DNA of 64,000 nt, taken from positions 25,903 to 89,902 of the forward strand of contig LNEL01000036.1 in the NCBI GenBank assembly GCA_001464935.1, in the 5' to 3' direction. The position numbers and the translations under genes are program-made. Position 1 is the stretch's first letter. Each line of letters begins with the position of its first letter. Source of the stretch: Gammaproteobacteria bacterium Ga0077536 (GTDB lineage: Bacteria; Pseudomonadota; Gammaproteobacteria; Ga0077536). The notes under the pieces are model-generated. The model did no database searches. It saw nothing but the letters and a program-made list of their open reading frames with translations, and had not been told where the DNA came from. Below, one piece after another: positions 35,244 to 44,144 of the stretch.

Positions 35244-36746
35244 TCACGCCAGACGCTTGCGTTCATTGGACGGCGGAATTTGCATGGCTTCGCGGTACTT
35301 GGCGACCGTGCGTCGCGCCACGTTGATGCCCTGTTTCGACAGGATGGTCGCGATCTTGCTGTCGCTCAATGGTTTGTCGGTGTGTTCGGCGGCAATCAGC
35401 TTCTTGATCACCGCGCGGATGGCAGTCGACGACGCTTCGCCGCCCATGCTCGTGCTGACGTGGCTCGAGAAGAAATACTTCAGTTCATAGATGCCACGCG
35501 GCGTGTGCATGTACTTGCGGCTGGTCACGCGTGAAATCGTCGATTCGTGCATGCCGAGCGCCTCGGCGATGTCGTGCAGCACCAGCGGCTTCATCGCCTC
35601 GTCGCCGTGATCGAGAAACGCCTTCTGCCGCTCGACTATCGAGGTCGCCACCTTCAGCAGCGTTTCACTGCGGCTCTGCAGGCTCTTGATGAACCATTTC
35701 GCTTCCTGCAGGTGGGTTTTCAGCGAGCTGTTGCCCGGGCTGTTGTCGGCGCGCCGAATCATGCTCGCGTAATAGGGATTGATGCGCACATGGGGCACTG
35801 AATCCGGGTTCAGCTCGACTTTCCAGCGCCCGCGCAACTTGCGCACGAACACGTCGGGGACCAGGTATTCGGACGGCTCGTCGCCGTACTGGGAGCCCGG
35901 CCGCGGGTTCAGCGTCTGAATCAGCGCGATGACTTCCTTCAGCGCTTCCTGGTCGATCTTCAGCCGGCGCATGATCATCGCGTATTCGCGGCTGCCGAGC
36001 GCATCCAGGAATTCCTCGCAGACACGCTGGGCAATCGCCAGTGCCGGCGTCGAGGAGGGCAGCTGCCGGAACTGCAGGAGCAGACACTCCTTCAGGTCGC
36101 GCGCGCCGACGCCGGCCGGCTCGAGCGCCTGAATCTGCTTCAGCACGGCGCGCACTTCGTCGAGTTCGACCGGATCCTCGGCGTCGTCGCCGGCGTTCAC
36201 GGCATCGCGGATTTCTTCGAGGGTCGCGTCGAGATAGCCGTCGTCGTTGATGGCGTCGACCAGCGCAATGGCGATCGCGCGATCGAGCTCACTCAACTGG
36301 AGCAGGTTGACCTGCCACAGCAGATGTTCGCGCAGCGAGCCGCTGCTGCTGCGGACGTTGTCGAACTCGCCGGCATCCTCATGCCCGCTGGTGGGTCCCG
36401 CGGCGGCAAGGGTGTTGTCGAAGATCTCGTCCCACTCGCTGTCGACCGGCAGATCCTCGGGGATGTCGTCGGAGGTCGGCACGCCGAGTTCTTCCGGCGC
36501 GTCGCCGTCGCCGCCTTCGAATTCGGTGCTCTCGCCCTTGTTCGCCGGCATCGCGCCTTCGGCGTTGAAGTCGAAGGTCTCGCGGACCTCTTCGTCCTCG
36601 AGCTCCAGCATCATGTTCGAATCCAGCACCTGCTGGACTTCGAGCTCGAGCTCCATGGACGACAGTTGCAACAGGCGGATGGCCTGCTGCAGCTGGGGCG
36701 TCATGGTCAGCTGCTGACCGAGCTTGAGCTGTAATGATTGCTTCAT
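35244..36746 (-). CDS. rpoN: RNA polymerase sigma-54 factor
   Basis: The enhancer-dependent sigma factor for nitrogen and alternative metabolism. Its 500 residues show the Gln/Leu-rich activator-binding region I ([20 protein letters not shown]), an acidic region II (about residues 45-120), the core-binding region and the C-terminal DNA-binding part, with [19 protein letters not shown] and the RpoN box [10 protein letters not shown] close to the end. It follows lptB by 122 bases and precedes hpf. Confidence 0.97.
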   Translation of the reverse strand: MKQSLQLKLGQQLTMTPQLQQAIRLLQLSSMELELEVQQVLDSNMMLELEDEEVRETFDFNAEGAMPANKGESTEFEGGDGDAPEELGVPTSDDIPEDLPVDSEWDEIFDNTLAAAGPTSGHEDAGEFDNVRSSSGSLREHLLWQVNLLQLSELDRAIAIALVDAINDDGYLDATLEEIRDAVNAGDDAEDPVELDEVRAVLKQIQALEPAGVGARDLKECLLLQFRQLPSSTPALAIAQRVCEEFLDALGSREYAMIMRRLKIDQEALKEVIALIQTLNPRPGSQYGDEPSEYLVPDVFVRKLRGRWKVELNPDSVPHVRINPYYASMIRRADNSPGNSSLKTHLQEAKWFIKSLQSRSETLLKVATSIVERQKAFLDHGDEAMKPLVLHDIAEALGMHESTISRVTSRKYMHTPRGIYELKYFFSSHVSTSMGGEASSTAIRAVIKKLIAAEHTDKPLSDSKIATILSKQGINVARRTVAKYREAMQIPPSNERKRLA

Positions 36747-36868
36747 GGGCGGCGACGGACCGACGGACTGCTGTGCTGATGACGGTGGTTCAAAGTCTAG
36801 CCCACCGCCCCGCGGCGCCGGTGGCGCGGCGGGAATCTTTTACAATGGTGCGCGCGCCGATCGCGGCC

Positions 36869-37594
36869 TCACATCGCAAAATCTTCTCCGAGATAGACTT
36901 CCCGGACATGCTCGTCGTCGAGCACCTGGTCAGGCGTCCCTTCGGCAATGATGCGTCCATCGTTCACTATGTAGGCCCGGTCACAGATGCCCAGAGTTTC
37001 ACGCACGTTATGGTCGGTGATCAACACGCCGATGCCGAGCCGGCTCAGGTGCTGGATGATGCGCCGGATGTCGCCGACCGAAATCGGGTCGACGCCAGCG
37101 AACGGCTCATCGAGCAGCACGAAACGCGGCTGGGACGCGAGCGCGCGCGCAATTTCGACACGCCGGCGCTCACCTCCGGATAGCGACATTCCGAGGTTTT
37201 TCTTGATGTGGCTGATGTGGAATTCACGCAGCAGGCCGTCGAGTCGCCGCGCGCGCTGCTCGGCGGTCAGTTCCGGGATGATTTCCAGCACCGCGGCGAT
37301 GTTCTCCTCGACCGTCAGCTTGCGGAACACCGACGCTTCCTGCGGCAGGTAGCCGAGTCCTCGCCGCGCGCGCAGGTCCATCGGCAGCGCCGTCAGGTCT
37401 TCCTTGTCCAGGTGAATGCTGCCGCCGTCACCGTTCACGAGCCCGACGATCATGTAGAAGCTGGTGGTCTTGCCGGCACCGTTCGGCCCGAGCAGCCCGA
37501 TGACTTCGCCGCTGCTGACCGTCAGGCTGACGTCGCGCACGACCTGGCGCGACTTGTAGGCCTTCGACAGGTGGCTGACGGTCAGGACAGGCAT
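36869..37594 (-). CDS. lptB: LPS export ABC transporter ATP-binding protein
   Basis: The cytosolic ATPase that drives LPS extraction by LptFG. Its 241 residues include Walker [17 protein letters not shown], the Q-loop region [17 protein letters not shown], the signature [17 protein letters not shown], Walker [14 protein letters not shown] and the switch His in [10 protein letters not shown]. It lies 19 bases after lptA in the kdsD-kdsC-lptCAB run. lptF and lptG are elsewhere. Confidence 0.97.
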   Translation of the reverse strand: MPVLTVSHLSKAYKSRQVVRDVSLTVSSGEVIGLLGPNGAGKTTSFYMIVGLVNGDGGSIHLDKEDLTALPMDLRARRGLGYLPQEASVFRKLTVEENIAAVLEIIPELTAEQRARRLDGLLREFHISHIKKNLGMSLSGGERRRVEIARALASQPRFVLLDEPFAGVDPISVGDIRRIIQHLSRLGIGVLITDHNVRETLGICDRAYIVNDGRIIAEGTPDQVLDDEHVREVYLGEDFAM

Positions 37595-37613
37595 GTCGTT
37601 CCTTCGGCCGGCG

Positions 37614-38159
37614 TCACGGGGTGGCCGGCGTCTTGGGCGGAATGATGACCTTGATGCGCCCCGGCTTCCGTTCGCCGCCGCTGGCCGGGGTCTCGCTCTG
37701 CGGCGTGCCGCGGCCGGTGATCACGCTGTTCTTGGTGTCGTAATTGATGCGGTAGCCGGTGAACAGCCGCGCGCCCTGCGTGAGCCGGGCGTCCTTGATC
37801 AGGATGAGCTGGTTCTTCTTGGCCAGGTACTGGATCTGCGCACCCTCGCCCTCGATGTCTTCCTTGCCGCCGTCGGGCGTCTGTTTGAAGTACGCGGGCG
37901 CGCCGTCGAGGAACACTTCGGTCAGCTGGCGATTCTCGTCGAAGTTCGCGCGCATCTTCTCGCCCGTCATCCGGATCGAGCCCTGGGTCACGATTACGTT
38001 GCCGACGTAGGTGGTGCGGCCTTCGACGTCGTCCATCTCGGCGAAGTCCGCCTCGATTTCAACCGGCTGGCTGGTGTCCGTGGACAGCGCCGCGGCGCCG
38101 CCCGCCCACAGGGCGAGCACCAGCGGCAGGCTCCTCGACAATCGCTTACTTGCTTTCAA
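37614..38159 (-). CDS. lptA: LPS transport periplasmic protein LptA
   Basis: The periplasmic bridge that carries LPS to LptDE. The OstA/LptA beta-jellyroll is clear: [46 protein letters not shown] and [15 protein letters not shown]. The frame is open from GTG 38213, but TTG 38159 gives a proper signal peptide (basic KASKRLSR, then [14 protein letters not shown]), so it is preferred; it overlaps lptC by 14 bases. The start choice is uncertain, the identity is not. Confidence 0.88.
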   Translation of the reverse strand: MKASKRLSRSLPLVLALWAGGAAALSTDTSQPVEIEADFAEMDDVEGRTTYVGNVIVTQGSIRMTGEKMRANFDENRQLTEVFLDGAPAYFKQTPDGGKEDIEGEGAQIQYLAKKNQLILIKDARLTQGARLFTGYRINYDTKNSVITGRGTPQSETPASGGERKPGRIKVIIPPKTPATP

Positions 38160-38706
38160 TGCGGCTTCTGACCCGTTGCAGCAGTTCAAGGCGGTTATGG
38201 GAAAAATTGGCACGGAATCCCCTGGTCTTGGTGACCGACCCCGGCCCCTTGATGGTCGCGGCCTTGTCGGTCTCGGCGTATTGCACCTTCGGGAACACCC
38301 GCAATTCCGAGGTCAGGATTTCGAACTCGCGCTCGCCGGCGTCGTCGAGCCGCCAGATTTCGACCCGGCCGTGCAGCAGCACCAGATCGGTGTTCGCCTT
38401 CACCGTGCCACGTTCGGCGACGACCTGCCACGGGCTGGACGTGTCATTGTAAATCTCCATCCGCGGGCGGGCCAATTCGGTCGAGTCGTCATCCGGGTAA
38501 TGGTAGACGCGGTCGGCGATCAGGACGTTCTGCAGTTCCCCCTGCTTGTTCATCGAATGGCGCACCATGTCGACGAGGTAATAGTCCGGCTCGTGCGGGC
38601 CCGCGGCGGACGGCCGCGTCTCGTCGTCGACCAGCAGCCGCCACAGCCAGAACGACCCGGCGCTGACGAGGACGGCGACCAGGGCTATCCATTGTGTCCT
38701 GCCCAT
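38146..38706 (-). CDS. lptC: LPS export protein LptC
   Basis: A bitopic inner-membrane protein that passes LPS from LptBFG to LptA. Its 186 residues begin with one membrane helix (WIALVAVLVSAGSFWLW), followed by a periplasmic jellyroll: DYYLVDMVRHSMNKQGEL, IADRVYHYPDDDSTEL, WQVVAERGTV, VEIWRLD and TSELRVFPK. It starts 24 bases after kdsC and overlaps lptA. Confidence 0.93.
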   Translation of the reverse strand: MGRTQWIALVAVLVSAGSFWLWRLLVDDETRPSAAGPHEPDYYLVDMVRHSMNKQGELQNVLIADRVYHYPDDDSTELARPRMEIYNDTSSPWQVVAERGTVKANTDLVLLHGRVEIWRLDDAGEREFEILTSELRVFPKVQYAETDKAATIKGPGSVTKTRGFRANFSHNRLELLQRVRSRIESK

Positions 38707-38730
38707 CGTGTGCCGCGGCCCGCGCCGCGC

Positions 38731-39267
38731 CTAGACGCCGAAACGGGCGTATTGCGCAGCCAGCGTGCCACCCGCGGCCATCAGCAGTTCGCACACTTCG
38801 CGGGCGGCACCTGCGCCGCCGTTCGCCCCGGTGCGATAGCGGGCCACCGCCGCGCAGGCCGGATGGCCGTCGGCAACGGTCACGGGCAGGCCGACGCGCT
38901 TGAGCACCGGCACGTCGGGCAGGTCGTCGCCGACGTAGCAGATCTGCGCCGGCCCGATGCCGAGCCGCGCTTCGAGTTCGGCGAGCGCGGCCAGCTTGTC
39001 GTGCTGGCCCTGGTAGACGTACTCGATGCCGAGCTCGGCCATACGGGCGGCGACGACCGGCGAGCGACGGCCGGTGATGATCGCGATCGCCATGCCGCTC
39101 TCGCGCAGCATCACGAGACCCTGCCCGTCGCGGACGTTGAAGACCTTGTACTCCTCGCCCTGCGGGCCCAGGAACAGCTGGCCGTTGGTCAGCACGCCGT
39201 CGACATCGAACGCCGCGAGGCGGATGCCGGCCGCCGCCTGGAGCACCTCGGGCGGGAAGACCGTCAC
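38731..39267 (-). CDS. kdsC: 3-deoxy-D-manno-octulosonate 8-phosphate phosphatase
   Basis: Removes the phosphate from KDO-8-P before CMP-KDO formation. The 178-residue capless HAD protein has the nucleophile motif LAAFDVDGVLTNG, AIITGRRSPVV (motif II Thr), KLAAL as motif III and CYVGDDLPDVPVL as motif IV. The GTG start at 39267 overlaps the kdsD stop as GTGA. The much longer upstream frame (to 39414) is antisense-type noise inside kdsD. Confidence 0.93.
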   Translation of the reverse strand: MTVFPPEVLQAAAGIRLAAFDVDGVLTNGQLFLGPQGEEYKVFNVRDGQGLVMLRESGMAIAIITGRRSPVVAARMAELGIEYVYQGQHDKLAALAELEARLGIGPAQICYVGDDLPDVPVLKRVGLPVTVADGHPACAAVARYRTGANGGAGAAREVCELLMAAGGTLAAQYARFGV

Positions 39268-40268
39268 AGCACTCGGGCTTTCAGCAGATCGTGCATGTTC
39301 AACACGCCGACCAGCGTGTGCGCCGGGTCGACCACCAGCAACGCATTGATCTTGCTGTCCTGCATGATCCGCAGCGCTTCTGCGGCGAGCATCTCCACCT
39401 GCACCGTCTTGCACTGGCGGGTCATGACCTCGGCGACCGGCGTGTGGAGCACCTCGGCGCCGCGGTCGAGCGCGCGCCGCAGGTCGCCGTCGGTGAAGAC
39501 GCCCTGCACGCGGCCGTCGTCGCCGGCGACCGCCGTCAGGCCGAGCCCCTTGCGCGTCATCTCGAGCAGCGCCTCGACGACCGGCGTGGCCGGCCTCACG
39601 ACCGGCATCTGCGGGCCCTGATGCATCAGGTCGCGAATTCTCAGCAGCAGGCGGCGGCCGAGGGCGCCGCCGGGATGCGAGCGGGCAAAATCTTCCTGGG
39701 TGAAACCGCGCGCCTCGAGCAGCGCGACGGCCAGCGCATCGCCCATCGCAAGCGCCGCGGTGGTGCTCGACGTCGGCGCGAGGCCCAGCGGGCAGGCTTC
39801 CTGTTCGACGGGCACGTACAGGTGGACCGTCGCCGCCTCGGCCAGCGTCGAGCGCTGATTACCGGTCATCGCAATCAGCGGCACCCCAAGGCGCTTGATC
39901 AGCGGTACCAGGATCGTCAGCTCGTCGGTCTCGCCGGAATTCGACAGCGCGAAGACGACGTCCTGCGCGGTGATCATGCCCATGTCGCCATGGCTGGCTT
40001 CGCCGGGATGGACGAAGAACGCCGGCGTGCCGGTGCTCGCGAGGGTGGCGGCGAACTTGCTGCCGATGTGGCCCGACTTGCCCATGCCGAGGACCACGAT
40101 CCGGCCGGGGCAGGCGAGCATGTGCCGCGCGGCGGCGACGAACGCGTCGTCGACGCGTTCGACGAGGGCGGCGAGGGCGCGCGTCTCGATTTCGATCACC
40201 GCACGGCCAAGCCGGATCAGCCGGGCAGCGTCGGCAACGGACAACGGTGGAGGCTCACGATCGGTCAT
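39264..40268 (-). CDS. kdsD: D-arabinose-5-phosphate isomerase
   Basis: Converts ribulose-5-phosphate to arabinose-5-phosphate, the first step of KDO synthesis. The 334 residues comprise an SIS domain (VVLGMGKSGHIGSKFAATLA, FALSNSGETDELTILVPLIKR, SSTTAALAMGDALAVALL) and two C-terminal CBS modules (about 210-334). It heads the kdsD-kdsC-lptCAB-rpoN run and diverges from murU. Confidence 0.95.
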   Translation of the reverse strand: MTDREPPPLSVADAARLIRLGRAVIEIETRALAALVERVDDAFVAAARHMLACPGRIVVLGMGKSGHIGSKFAATLASTGTPAFFVHPGEASHGDMGMITAQDVVFALSNSGETDELTILVPLIKRLGVPLIAMTGNQRSTLAEAATVHLYVPVEQEACPLGLAPTSSTTAALAMGDALAVALLEARGFTQEDFARSHPGGALGRRLLLRIRDLMHQGPQMPVVRPATPVVEALLEMTRKGLGLTAVAGDDGRVQGVFTDGDLRRALDRGAEVLHTPVAEVMTRQCKTVQVEMLAAEALRIMQDSKINALLVVDPAHTLVGVLNMHDLLKARVL

Positions 40269-40423
40269 GCGGGGCGATGTTCGGCTGGCGCCGGCGGCTC
40301 TTTGAAAACAGGCACAGGTGTTGCAGGTACGCGGCGCTATTCGACCGGATTACAGTAAGCAGCGCAAGCACGACGCTCGCTGCGCGCGGGCGACACCTGA
40401 TGTCCTGACATGCCGGAGTCCGA

Positions 40424-41101
40424 ATGAAAGCAATGCTACTGGCCGCCGGGCGCGGCGAACGGCTGCGGCCGCTGACCGACCACACGCCGAAGCCGCTGCT
40501 CGAGGTGGGTGGGCGCACGCTGATCGAATGGCAGATCGAACGCCTGCTGCGCGCCGGCGTGCGCGAGTTCGTGATCAATCTCGCGCATCTCGGCGCGCAG
40601 ATCGAAGCGCACCTCGGCGATGGCAGCCGTTACGGCGCGCGCTTTCATTACAGCGCCGAACCGGCCGGCGCACTCGAAACCGGTGGCGGCATCCGCCAGG
40701 CCCTGCCCCTGCTCGGCGACGCGCCGTTCATCGTTGCCAATGCCGATGTCTGGATCGAGTTCGACTTCGCGCGTCTGCCGGCGCTGCATGCCGATCTCGG
40801 TCATCTCGTGCTGGTGCGAAATCCGTCACACAACACCCGCGGTGATTTCGCGTTGAACGGCGATCGCATCACGAACGACGGCGCCGAGCGCCACACCTAC
40901 GCGGGTGTCGCGCTGTATTCGCGAGCGCTGTTCGAACACCTCCCCGCCGGTCGCTTTCCACTCGCGCCGCTGTTGCGCGCAGCGGCCGATCGCGGCGTGC
41001 TCGGCGGTCAGTTGCATGAGGGTTGCTGGATCGATGTCGGCACCCCAGAACGCCTCGCGGAGACGCAGCTACGGGTAGCATGCTTGACAAGCAAGGGGTG
41101 A
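40424..41101 (+). CDS. murU: N-acetylmuramate alpha-1-phosphate uridylyltransferase (MurU-like)
   Basis: A 225-residue nucleotidyltransferase that begins KAMLLAAGRGERLRPLTDHTPKP-style, the NTP-binding loop of sugar-1-phosphate nucleotidyltransferases. It keeps EPAGALETGGGI and IVANADVWIEFDF. Length and sequence fit MurU of the Pseudomonas peptidoglycan-recycling shortcut. Its usual partner kinase amgK is not adjacent: upstream is divergent kdsD, downstream a lytic transglycosylase. The cell-wall neighbour fits the role, but other hexose-1-phosphate substrates remain possible. Confidence 0.75.
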   Translation: MKAMLLAAGRGERLRPLTDHTPKPLLEVGGRTLIEWQIERLLRAGVREFVINLAHLGAQIEAHLGDGSRYGARFHYSAEPAGALETGGGIRQALPLLGDAPFIVANADVWIEFDFARLPALHADLGHLVLVRNPSHNTRGDFALNGDRITNDGAERHTYAGVALYSRALFEHLPAGRFPLAPLLRAAADRGVLGGQLHEGCWIDVGTPERLAETQLRVACLTSKG

Positions 41102-41302
41102 CTGGTTTAGGCCATTTCCATACGAATCAATAATTTAGTTGCTTTATGTGATTTTTCTTCTTATTATCGGACCTAAGGCCATGTCACCTAAACGGATGAT
41201 GGCCCGGGTACGTCGGGTGTTGCGGATGCGCGATTGAACTGTGCTCCGGAGCGGCGTAAATAGACTGCACCAGACCTAAAAAAACGATACGCCTACGCTG
41301 GC
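41102..41302 (+). promoter_or_regulatory. AT-rich leader of the lytic transglycosylase gene
   Basis: Bases 41110-41175 are markedly AT-rich, and the near-repeat TTTAGGCCAT/CTAAGGCCAT occurs at about 41106 and 41173. Closer to the gene TTGAAC (41234-41239) and TAAATA (41257-41262) are 17 bases apart and may be a promoter; the palindrome GCTCCGGAGC (41243-41252) lies in the spacer. Confidence 0.35.
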
Positions 41303-43366
41303 ATGTTTCGCGGAATCAAACTCAGCGCCGCCTGGCTAGGGTGCGCTGCGTGGCTGCTGTTGTTCGTCAACACCGCCCACGCAACGGCCCGTCCCCTTGC
41401 GCCGCGTGATACGTCTACGGCGGTGTCGACACCGTCGGCGCCGGGCGTGTTGCGCGTGCTCGCCGTGCCTGGCGACTCGGCCGTGCGCGATCGGGACGGC
41501 AGCGACCAGACCTACCGGATGCTCGAGGACTTTGCGCTGGCGCTGGGGCGGCGGCTCGAATGGTCCGAGGTGTCGCGGCCCGATCAGCTGTTCGAGAAAC
41601 TCGCGACCGGGTCCACCGATGTCGTTGTCGGCCCGGGTCCGGACAAGCTTGAGGCACTGCCCGCCATCGCCGCGACCTCGCCGGTCGCCACCGAGCGCTA
41701 TGTGGTCGTCGGCCGCACCGACAACCCGGCGCGCAACCCGCTGGAACTGAAAGGCATGAGCGTCGCGATGGCGCTGGCCTCACCGTACTGGGACTACTTC
41801 GAACGGGTGCGCGAGGTGGTGCCGGGCCTGAAACTGCACGCCCTGTCGAATGACCTCAAGCGTGACGCGCCGTTGCAGCTGGTCGCCGACGGCATGGTCG
41901 ACATCGCGATCGTGGCCGTCACCGGCAGCCAGGACTGGTTTGCCGAGCACCCGCGGGTCAAACCGCTGTTCAATCTGACCAAAGAGCGCCCGCTGAGCTG
42001 GTATGTCCGGCGCGACGACGCGCTGCTCGCCAGCCTGAACCAGTTCATCGAGCGTTATCACACCGCCTACTTCGAGCCGTCGGTCTTCCTGCGCGATTTC
42101 GCGGCCATCAAGCAGCGCGGCGTGCTCCGGGTCATCACCCGCGTCGAAGACGGCAACTACTTCATTCGCGAGGGGAAACCTTCAGGCTTCGAGCTGGAAC
42201 TCGCAAGCGCCTTCGCCGAACGGCACGGGCTGCGGCTCGAGGTACGCGTCGCGCAGGACGACGCGCAGATATTCGAATGGCTCGAAAAGGGTGCGGGCGA
42301 CATCGTCACGTCCCGGGTGGTCAGTCGCGAAGCCCACCACAATCCGGGCTTCACGGCGTCGCGGATCTTCCGCTATGACGCCTTTGCGACCGTCAGCCGC
42401 CGCGACCTGCCACTGCGCTCGCCGGCGGACCTCGCCGGGCTGGTGTTCGCCGCGACCGAAGACTCTGCCGAATATCGCGCGCTGCTGTCGATGCGCGAAG
42501 AAGTCCCGGGCCTGACCGTCATCGCCGTGTCGCCGCAGGTCAGCGAACAGCTGCTGCTCGAACGCGTCGCGCACGGCATGGTCGACGCGACGGTGGTCAC
42601 CGGCCAGCACGCGTCGGACATCGCCGCGCGGTACCCGGCACTCGTCGTCGGCACGTCGATCGCCCATCGTTACGACTATCGCTGGACCGTGCGCGGCAGT
42701 GACGATGCGCTGCTCGCTGCGGTCAATCGTTTTCTCGGTGAGGCCCAGTCCAGCGGCCTGACGCCGATGCTCGCGGCCCGCTACGGCGGCGAGCGACCGG
42801 CAGCGCGCTTCATCGCCGACGCCAGCGCGCTGCGCCTGTCGCCCTACGATCCGATCGTCCAGCATTACGCGAACCGCTATGGCTTCGACTGGCGCCTGAT
42901 CGCCGCGCAGATGTATCAGGAAAGCCAGTTCGATCCGGGCGCCGTGTCGCCGAGTGGTGCGCGGGGCCTCATGCAACTGATGCCGAGCACCGCCCAATCG
43001 CTCGGTTTCGCCGATGTCTGGCGCCCGGACAGCGCGATCCACGCCGGCGTCAAATATCTCTACGAGTTGCGCAACGAGTTCGATGCCGAAGTGCCGGCGG
43101 GCGAACGCACCTGGTTCGCGCTCGCCGCTTACAACCTCGGGCCGGGCCGGCTCGAGCGGGCGCGCCGCATGGCAGTGCGGCTGAAGCTCGATCCGAATCG
43201 CTGGTCGGGCAATGTCGAGGTCGCGATGCTGAAGCTGGCGCACGCCGGCGGTGGCATCGACCGCCGCTACGGACAGGCGCTCATCTATGTGCGCGCAATC
43301 CAGTCGCTGTACGGCAGCTATCGCAGCCTGCAGGTCTCGTCGCTGCCCGGCGTGCCCCGCGCCTGA
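41303..43366 (+). CDS. MltF-like lytic transglycosylase with two solute-binding domains
   Basis: A 687-residue exported protein. The signal peptide is about residues 1-28 (WLGCAAWLLLFVNTAHA). Two consecutive SBP_bac_3-like domains follow (about 48-260 from VLRVLAVPGDSAVR; about 265-495 from GVLRVITRVEDGNYF and SGFELELASAFAE). The C-terminal SLT domain runs from about 515, with catalytic Glu540 in AAQMYQESQFDP, then SGARGLMQLMPSTAQ and AAYNLGPGRL. E. coli MltF has one SBP-like domain and about 518 residues, so one sensor domain is extra here. It probably cleaves peptidoglycan in the periplasm under ligand control. Confidence 0.85.
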   Translation: MFRGIKLSAAWLGCAAWLLLFVNTAHATARPLAPRDTSTAVSTPSAPGVLRVLAVPGDSAVRDRDGSDQTYRMLEDFALALGRRLEWSEVSRPDQLFEKLATGSTDVVVGPGPDKLEALPAIAATSPVATERYVVVGRTDNPARNPLELKGMSVAMALASPYWDYFERVREVVPGLKLHALSNDLKRDAPLQLVADGMVDIAIVAVTGSQDWFAEHPRVKPLFNLTKERPLSWYVRRDDALLASLNQFIERYHTAYFEPSVFLRDFAAIKQRGVLRVITRVEDGNYFIREGKPSGFELELASAFAERHGLRLEVRVAQDDAQIFEWLEKGAGDIVTSRVVSREAHHNPGFTASRIFRYDAFATVSRRDLPLRSPADLAGLVFAATEDSAEYRALLSMREEVPGLTVIAVSPQVSEQLLLERVAHGMVDATVVTGQHASDIAARYPALVVGTSIAHRYDYRWTVRGSDDALLAAVNRFLGEAQSSGLTPMLAARYGGERPAARFIADASALRLSPYDPIVQHYANRYGFDWRLIAAQMYQESQFDPGAVSPSGARGLMQLMPSTAQSLGFADVWRPDSAIHAGVKYLYELRNEFDAEVPAGERTWFALAAYNLGPGRLERARRMAVRLKLDPNRWSGNVEVAMLKLAHAGGGIDRRYGQALIYVRAIQSLYGSYRSLQVSSLPGVPRA

Positions 43367-43379
43367 CGGCCGGGCCAGA

Positions 43380-44069
43380 TCAGCGCGGGCGGCTGCGGTA
43401 ACGCGTCGGGTCCGCGAGTCCTGCCTCTGCAAAGCCCTGGGCCCGCAGACGACATGCGTCGCACAGGCCGCAGGCAGCGCCGGCCGCATCCGCCTGGTAG
43501 CAGGACACCGTCATCCCGTAATCGACGCCGAGCGACACGCCGAGGCGCACGATGTCCGCCTTTCCCAACTGCATCAGCGGCGCCACGACCACCGGCGCGC
43601 GGCCTTCGAGCCCCGCCCGCGTGGCCTGCGTCGCCAGCGCATTGAACGCGGCGATGAAGGGTGGGCGGCAGTCCGGGTATCCCGAATAGTCGATCGCGTT
43701 GGCGCCAATGTGGATTTCGGCAGCCTCGAGCACTTCGGCCCAGGCCAGTGCGAGCGCCAGCATCACGGTGTTGCGCGCGGGCACGTAGGTCACCGGGATG
43801 CCGCTCGAGGCGGTTTCGGGCACGGCGAGCGACGGATCGGTCAGCGCGGAGCCACCGAACTGGCCGAGATCGACGCTCGCCAGACGGTGCTCGAGCGCGC
43901 CGTGACGCGTGGCAAGGGCGCGCGCTGCCGCGATCTCCGCGGCGTGACGCTGGCCGTAGTTCACGGTCAGCGCGTAACAGTCATGGCCGGCTGCGCGTGC
44001 CGCGGCGAGCACGGTGGCCGAATCGAGGCCGCCGGACAGCAGGATGACGCTGCGCGTGCCGGCGCTCAT
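43380..44069 (-). CDS. queC: 7-cyano-7-deazaguanine synthase
   Basis: An ATP-dependent step in queuosine precursor (preQ0) synthesis. The 229-residue PP-loop protein has [42 protein letters not shown] and a C-terminal zinc site with four Cys ([21 protein letters not shown]). It follows cpoB by 75 bases, as in many gammaproteobacteria, but queE, often between them, is missing. Confidence 0.95.
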   Translation of the reverse strand: MSAGTRSVILLSGGLDSATVLAAARAAGHDCYALTVNYGQRHAAEIAAARALATRHGALEHRLASVDLGQFGGSALTDPSLAVPETASSGIPVTYVPARNTVMLALALAWAEVLEAAEIHIGANAIDYSGYPDCRPPFIAAFNALATQATRAGLEGRAPVVVAPLMQLGKADIVRLGVSLGVDYGMTVSCYQADAAGAACGLCDACRLRAQGFAEAGLADPTRYRSRPR

Positions 44070-44112
44070 CGGGCGGCGCCGGCGTGCGATCCGGCTACCA
44101 CGAGGAAGCTCT

Positions 44113-44136
44113 CCCGCGATGAAGCTTCATCACGGG
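44113..44136. repeat. Near-perfect 24-bp palindrome between cpoB and queC
   Basis: GATGAAGCTTCATC (44118-44131) is a perfect palindrome, flanked by CCCG and CGGG with one mismatched pair. As RNA it forms a stem with a 4-base AGCT loop in the cpoB-queC gap. There is no U-tract, so it may be a processing or mRNA-stability element, or an operator. Confidence 0.5.
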
Positions 44137-44144
44137 CGGGCACG

